In this document: piece after piece, positions 7,887 through 13,407 of the stretch
Layout of the letters: each line of letters opens with the position of its first letter
How positions within the stretch are numbered: the stretch's first letter is position 1
DNA from: an uncultured Bacteroidales bacterium
GTDB lineage: Bacteria > Bacteroidota > Bacteroidia > Bacteroidales > Muribaculaceae
Direction of reading: 5' to 3'
Assembly: GCA_900549375.1 (NCBI GenBank)
Contig: URNY01000072.1
Coordinates: 1 to 13,407, forward strand
Length of the DNA: 13,407 nucleotides
The notes under the pieces: generated by a model
What the model was told of the DNA's origin: nothing
What the model saw: only the letters and a program-made list of their open reading frames with translations
Databases searched by the model: none
Translations under genes and position numbers: made by a program

Positions 7887-7931
7887 TTTTCGAAATCTTT
7901 GCAAATCTGTTGCATAATACATTGAAATATG

Positions 7932-7962
7932 TTTGTAATATTGTCGATACTTTCTAACTTTG
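7932..7962 (+). promoter_or_regulatory. hut operon promoter
   Basis: TTTG at 7932-7935, a 19-base spacer and TAACTTTG at 7955-7962 match the Bacteroidetes consensus at every defined base. The transcript would begin near 7969 with a leader of about 30 bases before the hutU ATG at 8000. TATGTTTG at 7928-7935 is a second match to the -7 box and overlaps the -33 element, but it lacks a well-spaced partner. I see no strong operator palindrome. Confidence 0.8.
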
Positions 7963-7999
7963 CGACAAACAACAAACACACTCTAAGACACTCGTAAAA

Positions 8000-10000
8000 A
8001 TGGCGAACAATAGAATTCTTCTCGATGCCGAATGGCCCGAGATGCCCGCATTCAAAGAAGGGATACGCCGCGCTCCCGACCGCGGTTATACACTTACTCC
8101 CGAGAAAACAAAAACAGCTTTGAAAAACGCGTTGCGTTATCTTCCGAAAGAGCTACACGAAAAAGCCGCTCCGGAGTTTCTCGAAGAGCTCAAGACCCGC
8201 GGAAGGATCTACGCCTACCGTTGGCGTCCGGAGGGCGATCTCGCTGCCAAACCCATCGATAGTTACAAAGGGAAATGCATCGAAGGAAAGGCTTTCCAGG
8301 TGATGATCGACAATAACCTCTGTTTCGACATCGCCCTTTATCCGTATGAACTTGTCACTTATGGCGAGACGGGACAGGTTTGTCAGAACTGGCTCCAATA
8401 TCGCCTCATAAAGAAATATCTCGAGGAACTCACCGATGAGCAGACTCTCGTGATCGAGTCCGGCCATCCGTTAGGACTGTTCCCCTCGAAGAAAGATTCT
8501 CCGAGAGTGATCATCACCAATGCGATGATGGTGGGCCTTTTCGATAATCTCCACGACTGGCATGAAGCTATGCAGATGGGTGTGGCCAACTACGGACAGA
8601 TGACGGCCGGCGGATGGATGTATATCGGCCCACAGGGAATCGTACACGGCACATTCAATACTCTGCTCAATGCCGGGCGCATGAAACTCGGAATCCCGCA
8701 CGACGGCGATCTTCGCGGCCATCTCTTTATCTCTTCCGGTCTCGGAGGAATGAGCGGCGCTCAACCTAAAGCGGCTGAGATCGCAGGAGCGGCTGCAATT
8801 ATTGCGGAGGTGGACTATTCCCGGATCATGACCCGCAAAAATCAGGGCTGGGTCATGGAAATAACGGAAGATATCCCCACTGCTTTCAGATTGGCCGAGG
8901 GAGCCATGAAGGAGAAACGCCCTGTTTCCATCGCATACCACGGAAATATTGTGGATCTTCTCGAATATGCCGTAGAAAACGGCAAGAAGATAGAGTTGCT
9001 GAGCGACCAGACTTCCTGTCATGCCGTTTATGAAGGTGGATATTGTCCCGCCGGCATCTCGTTTGAGGAGCGTACAAGACTGCTTCACGACAATCCGGAG
9101 GAATTCCGTCATCTTGTCGACGAATCGCTCAAACGTCATTTCAAAGCGATCAAACACCTCACGGAGGCCGGAACATATTTCTTCGATTATGGCAACTCAT
9201 TTATGAAAGCTATCTATGACGCCGGTGTGAAAGAGATATCCAGAAACGGAATAGATGAGAAAGACGGCTTCATCTGGCCCTCCTATGTGGAGGATATCAT
9301 GGGCCCGATGCTCTTTGACTATGGTTACGGGCCGTTCCGCTGGGTCTGCCTGAGCGGCAAACATGAAGACCTGGTAAAGACCGACAAGGCCGCGATGGAT
9401 TGCATCGATCCGAACCGCCGCGGTCAGGATCGCGACAATTATAACTGGATTCGCGATGCGGAGAAGAATGGCCTTGTGGTCGGCACTCAGGCCCGCATCC
9501 TTTATCAGGATGCCATGGGACGTCTGAAGATAGCCCTCCGATTCAACGAGATGGTAAGAAACGGCGAAGTCGGGCCGATAATGCTCGGACGCGACCACCA
9601 TGATGTGAGCGGCACTGACTCTCCGTTCCGTGAGACGTCCAATATAAAAGACGGCTCAAATGTGATGGCGGATATGGCCGTGCAGTGTTTTGCCGGAAAC
9701 TGCGCCCGCGGCATGAGCCTTGTAGCCCTTCATAACGGTGGAGGAGTCGGAATCGGTAAGGCTATCAACGGCGGCTTCGGAATGGTTTGCGACGGCTCTG
9801 AGAGAGTTGACAATATTCTGAAGAAAGCAATGCTCTGGGATGTGATGGGAGGTGTTGCAAGAAGAAGCTGGGCCCGTAACGAAAACGCCATGTCGACTGT
9901 CAAAGAATGGAACGACACGCAGTGCGAAAACGGATTCATGATCACCGAGCCGTTCATTGCCGACGACAGCCTCGTGGATTCTCTTATCGCAAAATTATAA
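8000..10000 (+). CDS. hutU: Urocanate hydratase
   Basis: A 666-residue cytoplasmic urocanase (EC 4.2.1.49), the second step of histidine breakdown. It converts urocanate to 4-imidazolone-5-propionate using tightly bound NAD+ as an electrophile. It is about 110 residues longer than the Pseudomonas enzyme, as is usual for the Bacteroidetes/vertebrate-like forms. Diagnostic segments: Tyr-Gly-Gln-Met-Thr-Ala-Gly-Gly-Trp at 198-206, the NAD-binding Gly-Leu-Gly-Gly-Met-Ser-Gly-Ala-Gln at 247-255, Trp-Val-Cys450-Leu-Ser-Gly holding the conserved active-site-region Cys, Gly-Arg-Asp-His-His-Asp at 530-535, and Leu-His-Asn-Gly-Gly-Gly-Val-Gly at 577-584. First gene of the hut operon; its leader carries an excellent promoter and the start follows an A-rich run. 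Confidence 0.96.
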   Translation: MANNRILLDAEWPEMPAFKEGIRRAPDRGYTLTPEKTKTALKNALRYLPKELHEKAAPEFLEELKTRGRIYAYRWRPEGDLAAKPIDSYKGKCIEGKAFQVMIDNNLCFDIALYPYELVTYGETGQVCQNWLQYRLIKKYLEELTDEQTLVIESGHPLGLFPSKKDSPRVIITNAMMVGLFDNLHDWHEAMQMGVANYGQMTAGGWMYIGPQGIVHGTFNTLLNAGRMKLGIPHDGDLRGHLFISSGLGGMSGAQPKAAEIAGAAAIIAEVDYSRIMTRKNQGWVMEITEDIPTAFRLAEGAMKEKRPVSIAYHGNIVDLLEYAVENGKKIELLSDQTSCHAVYEGGYCPAGISFEERTRLLHDNPEEFRHLVDESLKRHFKAIKHLTEAGTYFFDYGNSFMKAIYDAGVKEISRNGIDEKDGFIWPSYVEDIMGPMLFDYGYGPFRWVCLSGKHEDLVKTDKAAMDCIDPNRRGQDRDNYNWIRDAEKNGLVVGTQARILYQDAMGRLKIALRFNEMVRNGEVGPIMLGRDHHDVSGTDSPFRETSNIKDGSNVMADMAVQCFAGNCARGMSLVALHNGGGVGIGKAINGGFGMVCDGSERVDNILKKAMLWDVMGGVARRSWARNENAMSTVKEWNDTQCENGFMITEPFIADDSLVDSLIAKL

Positions 10001-10016
10001 TGAATTAAATTTATCT

Positions 10017-10048
10017 GAAGTTGTTTGGAGGGAACTCCGGACAACTTC
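10017..10048 (+). promoter_or_regulatory. RNA hairpin between hutU and ftcD
   Basis: GAAGTTGT (10017-10024) pairs with ACAACTTC (10041-10048). Inside, TT pairs with GG as two G-U wobbles, and GGAG (10027-10030) pairs with CTCC (10035-10038), closing on the loop GGAA, a GNRA tetraloop. This makes a 14-pair stem in the RNA. It lies 17 bases after the hutU stop and 27 bases before the ftcD ATG. Only a weak U-run (CTTCTTT) follows, so it may stabilise message ends or set the hutU:ftcD ratio rather than fully terminate. Confidence 0.7.
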
Positions 10049-10075
10049 TTTACCATAGAAAAACATATATTAAGA

Positions 10076-11779
10076 ATGCAACGTATTATCGAATGCGTCC
10101 CCAATTTCTCGGAAGGGCGCGACATGGAAATAATCAGGCATATAACTGCCGAAATCGAGAAAGGAGATGAGGTCAGGCTTCTCGACGTAGATCCGGGAGA
10201 AGCAACCAACCGTACGGTCGTTACGTTTGTCGGCGAACCCGAAGCCGTGGTTGAAGCCGCCCTCAGAGGGATGAAAAAGGCTGCAGAGCTTATCGACATG
10301 CGCCATCATCACGGTGCGCATCCCCGCATGGGAGCCACTGATGTGTGCCCGCTGATTCCTGTAAGCGGAGTCACTCTCGAAGAATGCGCAGAACTGGCAA
10401 GAGGTCTTGCCAAAAGAGCATCGGAAGAACTCGGAATTCCTTGCTATTGTTATGAGGCTGCGGCGTTCACTACTGAGCGTAAAAATCTCGCGGTATGCCG
10501 CGAAGGTGAGTATGAAGGCCTTCCGGAAAGGCTTGGAAAGCCTGGCAAAGGTCCTGATTTCGGCGACCGTCCGTTCGATGACTCCGTTGCAGCTACCGGC
10601 TGTACTGCTGTAGGAGCCCGCGATTTCCTTATTGCCGTCAACTTCAACTTGAACACCACATCGACAAGGCGTGCTAACGCCATAGCTTTCGATGTCAGAG
10701 AGAAAGGAAGACCAAAACGCGAAGGAAACAAACCAAACGGCAAACCAGTGAAGGATGAGAACGGTAACACCATCATGATTCCCGGAACGCTCAAAGGGAC
10801 AAAAGCTATCGGATGGTTTATCGATGAATACGGTATCGCTCAGGTTTCGATGAATATCACGGATATGTCGAAGACGCCTCTGCATACGGCATTCGATGAA
10901 GTCTGTCGTGCGGCTGCTGCAAGAGGAATCCGCGTAACCGGAACCGAAATCGTCGGACTCATTCCTAAGAAAGCCCTTATCGAGGCCGGAAAGCATTATC
11001 TTCGTCTCCAGCAACGTTCCCTCGGTATTCCGGAAAGCGAAATTATCAAGATAGCCGTGAAATCCATGGGTCTCGACGAGCTGAAACCTTTCGTTCCGGA
11101 AGAGAAAGTGATTGAGTTCATGCTTGAGAAGGGGAAGGAGCGCAAACGCCTCGTCGACATGACATGCACCGGATTTGCGGATGAGACCGCATCGGAATCT
11201 CCGGCTCCCGGCGGCGGCTCCATTTCCGCATATATGGGAGCGCTCGCCGCCGCTCTCGGCACTATGGTGGCCAATCTTTCCGCACATAAGGCCGGCTGGG
11301 ACGACCGCTGGGAGGAATTCTCAGACGTGGCTGAAAAGGGACGCGACATTCAGGACCGTCTAATCAGACTTGTCGACGAAGACACCGAGGCATTCAATAT
11401 GATTATGGACGTTTTCGCAATGCCGAAGAACACGCCCGAAGAGAAGAAGGCGCGTGCAGAAGCTCTTGAGAAAGCCACGTTGCATGCCACTCAGGTTCCG
11501 TTGTCAACAATGAAGGCCGCATCCGAGGCATTCGATATTCTTCAGCAGATGGCAGAGAAGGGGAATCCCGCTTCAGTGAGCGATGCCGGTGTCGGCGTAC
11601 TCGCCGCAAGAGCTGCTGTCCTCGGCGCTGAACTCAATGTAAAGATCAATGCCGCCGGGCTGAAAGATAGGGAAGCCGCCGACCGGATACTCCGGGAAGC
11701 AGAGGAAATCGCATCCGCAGCATGTCGGAGCGAAAAGGCCATTCTTGAAATTGTGAACTCAAAAATAGCCGAATCATAA
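10076..11779 (+). CDS. ftcD: Bifunctional glutamate formimidoyltransferase / formiminotetrahydrofolate cyclodeaminase
   Basis: A 567-residue fusion like mammalian FTCD. Residues 1-330 form the formiminotransferase (EC 2.1.2.5), moving the formimino group from N-formimino-L-glutamate to tetrahydrofolate. About 360-567 form the cyclodeaminase (EC 4.3.1.4), releasing ammonia and giving 5,10-methenyl-THF. The start at 10076 (MQRIIECVPNFSEGRD) is preferred over a TTG at 10025 because the latter runs through the intergenic hairpin, and because it places the catalytic His at 82 in His-Gly-Ala-His82-Pro-Arg-Met, the number known for the porcine enzyme. The cyclodeaminase part opens with Pro-Ala-Pro-Gly-Gly-Gly-Ser and has Val-Asp-Glu-Asp-Thr-Glu-Ala-Phe at 433-440. 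An extra charged loop of about 25 residues (209-238) interrupts the transferase domain. Its stop overlaps the hutI ATG by one base. Confidence 0.95.
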   Translation: MQRIIECVPNFSEGRDMEIIRHITAEIEKGDEVRLLDVDPGEATNRTVVTFVGEPEAVVEAALRGMKKAAELIDMRHHHGAHPRMGATDVCPLIPVSGVTLEECAELARGLAKRASEELGIPCYCYEAAAFTTERKNLAVCREGEYEGLPERLGKPGKGPDFGDRPFDDSVAATGCTAVGARDFLIAVNFNLNTTSTRRANAIAFDVREKGRPKREGNKPNGKPVKDENGNTIMIPGTLKGTKAIGWFIDEYGIAQVSMNITDMSKTPLHTAFDEVCRAAAARGIRVTGTEIVGLIPKKALIEAGKHYLRLQQRSLGIPESEIIKIAVKSMGLDELKPFVPEEKVIEFMLEKGKERKRLVDMTCTGFADETASESPAPGGGSISAYMGALAAALGTMVANLSAHKAGWDDRWEEFSDVAEKGRDIQDRLIRLVDEDTEAFNMIMDVFAMPKNTPEEKKARAEALEKATLHATQVPLSTMKAASEAFDILQQMAEKGNPASVSDAGVGVLAARAAVLGAELNVKINAAGLKDREAADRILREAEEIASAACRSEKAILEIVNSKIAES

Positions 11780-13026
11780 TGGCGGATTTATTAATAAAAA
11801 ACTGCATCATAGCTACTCCCCTCGGCAAGGAGGCCGTCAAAGGGGAGCGGATGAATGATCTTTCCGTCTGCAATGATGGCTCAATCCTAATTATCGACGG
11901 CAAGATTGAAAATGCCGGAGAAACCATCGGTCTGCCGAAATCCATTCCTGCTGACATCCCTGTGCTCGATGCCGGAGGCCGCGTGGCACTGCCAGGTTTC
12001 ATAGATTCCCATACTCATCTTATATTTGGAGGATACCGTCCCGATGAATTCGGATGGCGACTGAATGGCGAATCATATATGAGTATCATGCAGCGAGGAG
12101 GGGGAATACAGTCCACTGTAAACGCCACCCGCGGCGAAACTTTTGAAAATCTTAAGCGGAAAGCAGAATGGTTTCTCGACCGCATGTCGGAAATGGGTGT
12201 GACCACCGTTGAGGCAAAAAGCGGCTATGGTCTTGATAAAGACACAGAATTGAGAATGCTCGATGTGATCAATTCCCTCGCCGCGGATGATAACCGTAAA
12301 CTCAATGTTGTCGGTACTTTTCTCGGAGCTCATGCCGTCCCGTTGGAATACAAAGGGAGAACATCGGAATATGTGGATTTCCTTATCTCTGAGATGCTTC
12401 CGCTGGTTAAAGATAAAGCACAGTTCTGCGATATTTTCACTGAAAAGGATGTGTTTGAGATTGATGAATCGAGAAAGCTTCTGAAGGCAGCCTCGGATAT
12501 GGGCTTCCGTCTCAAACTTCATGCCGATGAGATAGTTACACTCGGAGGTGCCGAATTAGCTGCCGAACTCGGGGCTGTTTCAGCCGATCATCTGCTTCAC
12601 GTAAGCGATCAGGGTATCCGGGAGATGGCCGAAAGGGGAGTAGTGGCAACATTGCTTCCTTTGACGGCTTTCGCTTTGAAAGAACCCTTCGCACCCGCGC
12701 GCCGTTTTATAGAGGCCGGCGCGGCAGTAGCGCTTGCCACCGACCTGAATCCCGGTTCATGTTTCAGCGGTTCGATTCCCCTCACAATTGCATTGGCATG
12801 CATCTATATGAGAATGACTATTGAGGAGACAATCACGGCATTGACTCTGAACGGCGCGGCAGCTCTCGATCTGGCCGGGGAGACAGGCTCTATAGAGAAA
12901 GGGAAAAGAGGAGACATCGCGCTGCTCGAATTCGACAATTATCGGATGCTCCCCTATTATGTCGGAATGAATTGTGTCCGGACCACCATTTGTGGCGGAC
13001 GGATCGTCTCCGGCAAAGATATTTGA
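11779..13026 (+). CDS. hutI: Imidazolonepropionase
   Basis: A 415-residue amidohydrolase (EC 3.5.2.7), the third step of histidine breakdown, opening the imidazolone ring to give N-formimino-L-glutamate, the substrate of FTCD encoded just upstream. Metal ligands of the amidohydrolase barrel are all visible: His78-Thr-His80 in Asp-Ser-His-Thr-His, His248 in Leu-His-Ala-Asp-Glu, His271 in Ala-Asp-His-Leu-Leu-His, and Asp322 in Ala-Thr-Asp-Leu-Asn-Pro-Gly. Family markers Lys-Ser-Gly-Tyr-Gly-Leu (147-152) and Gly-Ala-His185-Ala-Val-Pro are present. The ATG overlaps the ftcD stop by one base (TAATG), so the two are translationally coupled. The gene is complete, and hutH begins 28 bases after its stop. 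Confidence 0.96.
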   Translation: MADLLIKNCIIATPLGKEAVKGERMNDLSVCNDGSILIIDGKIENAGETIGLPKSIPADIPVLDAGGRVALPGFIDSHTHLIFGGYRPDEFGWRLNGESYMSIMQRGGGIQSTVNATRGETFENLKRKAEWFLDRMSEMGVTTVEAKSGYGLDKDTELRMLDVINSLAADDNRKLNVVGTFLGAHAVPLEYKGRTSEYVDFLISEMLPLVKDKAQFCDIFTEKDVFEIDESRKLLKAASDMGFRLKLHADEIVTLGGAELAAELGAVSADHLLHVSDQGIREMAERGVVATLLPLTAFALKEPFAPARRFIEAGAAVALATDLNPGSCFSGSIPLTIALACIYMRMTIEETITALTLNGAAALDLAGETGSIEKGKRGDIALLEFDNYRMLPYYVGMNCVRTTICGGRIVSGKDI

Positions 13027-13054
13027 TTTTTAACCATTTAATACGCATATTATC

Positions 13055-13330
13055 ATGCATAAACTTGAAACTTACGCGATAGGCTCTTCAGAGCTTACCT
13101 ACGACCTGATAGAGAAGATTCTCAACGACAAGACACGGCTCGTTTTGTCGGACGAAGGAAGGGAACGCATCGCGGCATGCCGCGAATTCCTCGATACCAA
13201 GACCGAAACCGACGGAGCTCCGATTTATGGTGTAACAACAGGTTTCGGATCTCTTTTCTGGCACTTCTTGGGGCTTCTGTATTTCCGATGCTGTGCTCCG
13301 CTGCTGCTACCAGGGTCGTTGCCCTCTTAA
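13055..13330 (+). CDS. hutH: Histidine ammonia-lyase, N-terminal fragment (hutH broken after codon 67)
   Basis: Residues 1-67 are a clear histidine ammonia-lyase N-terminus (EC 4.3.1.3, histidine to urocanate plus ammonia, first step of the pathway). They end in Tyr58-Gly-Val-Thr-Thr-Gly-Phe-Gly-Ser-Leu, the conserved substrate-site segment. Normal HutH is about 500 residues and should continue Cys-Asn and onward. Here, from about 13256, the frame enters unrelated DNA, adds 24 residues (Phe-Trp-His-Phe and following) and stops at 13328-13330. The Ala-Ser-Gly triad that forms the MIO cofactor lies far beyond the break, so this product cannot be active. The foreign part reads on the other strand as transposase. 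The gene sits 28 bases after hutI, at the end of the operon. Either it is a real pseudogene or the last ~150 bases are mis-joined. Confidence 0.85.
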   Translation: MHKLETYAIGSSELTYDLIEKILNDKTRLVLSDEGRERIAACREFLDTKTETDGAPIYGVTTGFGSLFWHFLGLLYFRCCAPLLLPGSLPS

Positions 13331-13407
13331 GCCCAGCGCCTTTCAGCCTTGCATCTCTCCATATCTTGTTTACACCTTCCACTCCAAGTTCCCTGATATC
13401 ACAGGGC
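13251..13407 (-). mobile_element. IS110-family-like transposase fragment (partial, runs off right edge)
   Basis: The minus strand is open from the right edge to the hutH junction, about 52 codons. It reads Asp-Ile-Arg-Glu-Leu-Gly-Val-Glu-Gly-Val-Asn-Lys-Ile-Trp-Arg-Asp-Ala, then Gly-Leu-Lys-Arg-Ala-Thr-Thr-Leu-Val, Ala-Ala-Glu-His-Ser-Ile-Gly and Ser-Ala-Arg-Lys-Glu. From memory of the family, this resembles the linker between the N-terminal DEDD/RuvC-like domain and the C-terminal domain of IS110-type transposases. The N-terminal half would be beyond the window, and the C-terminal half (normally about 150-200 residues more) is missing because the sequence turns into antisense hutH. All seven arginines before the junction use AGA or AGG, unlike the neighbouring genes. 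No element end or target repeat is visible. The family call is by recognition only. Confidence 0.55.

Noticed and set aside
7885..7897. Small hairpin after natB (GATTT, TCG loop, AAATC)
   Set aside because: A five-pair AT-rich stem without a real U-run is too weak to call a terminator.
7928..7935. Second -7-like box TATGTTTG ahead of hutU
   Set aside because: It overlaps the -33 of the better promoter and has no TTTG at the right distance (nearest are about 15 and 26 bases away).
8471..9157. 228-codon minus-strand frame opposite hutU
   Set aside because: It is an antisense shadow of the urocanase sequence without motifs or start signals.
10025..10075. N-terminal extension of FTCD from a TTG at 10025
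   Set aside because: It would translate the intergenic hairpin, whereas the family starts at the ATG at 10076, which gives catalytic His82 its usual number.
10070..11287. 405-codon open frame on the minus strand opposite ftcD
   Set aside because: It lies wholly antisense to a well-conserved enzyme, has no recognisable domain, no promoter, and a composition (many Ser, Arg, His, Phe) typical of the shadow of a codon-biased gene.

Overview
The window looks like chromosomal DNA of a Bacteroidales bacterium, probably a gut lineage near Muribaculaceae or Bacteroidaceae. Promoters ahead of several genes match the Bacteroidetes primary sigma-factor pattern (TTTG, about 19-21 bases, TAnnTTTG). Start codons follow A-rich leaders rather than Shine-Dalgarno sites. 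The protein sequences (long DnaE, ~666-residue urocanate hydratase, fused FTCD) fit this group. The family-level placement is an inference from sequence style.

Layout. 1-704 is AT-rich: the 5' end of an unrecognised secreted-protein gene leaves by the left edge (1-395, minus), followed by a short coding-like remnant (483-617, plus) and promoter-like motifs. 705-1313 (plus) encodes an NlpC/P60 cell-wall hydrolase lipoprotein. It converges on thioredoxin (1384-1698, minus) across a perfect 21-bp hairpin that can terminate both. Thioredoxin lies 18 bases downstream of dnaE (1717-5412, minus), the replicative polymerase alpha subunit, with which it is probably co-transcribed. Divergent from dnaE is a NatA/NatB-type ABC exporter pair (5587-7886). 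Promoters for both sides of this divergent region lie inside the longest possible reading frames, so both proteins should start further in than the longest ORFs suggest.

8000 to the right end is a histidine-utilisation operon behind a very good promoter: hutU, ftcD (fused formiminotransferase-cyclodeaminase), hutI, and the start of hutH. Together they turn histidine into urocanate, imidazolonepropionate, formiminoglutamate and then glutamate. FTCD passes the formimino carbon to tetrahydrofolate and releases ammonia. No hutG, hutF, transporter or hut regulator is in view. A 14-pair hairpin with a GGAA loop sits between hutU and ftcD.

The main anomaly is at the right end. hutH is intact for 67 codons and then switches abruptly to unrelated DNA which, on the opposite strand, reads as the middle of an IS110-type transposase. 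Either hutH is broken by a rearranged mobile element or the last ~150 bases are a chimeric join. I found no CRISPR array, tRNA, rRNA or convincing new multi-gene system; the rest is ordinary core and metabolic gene content.
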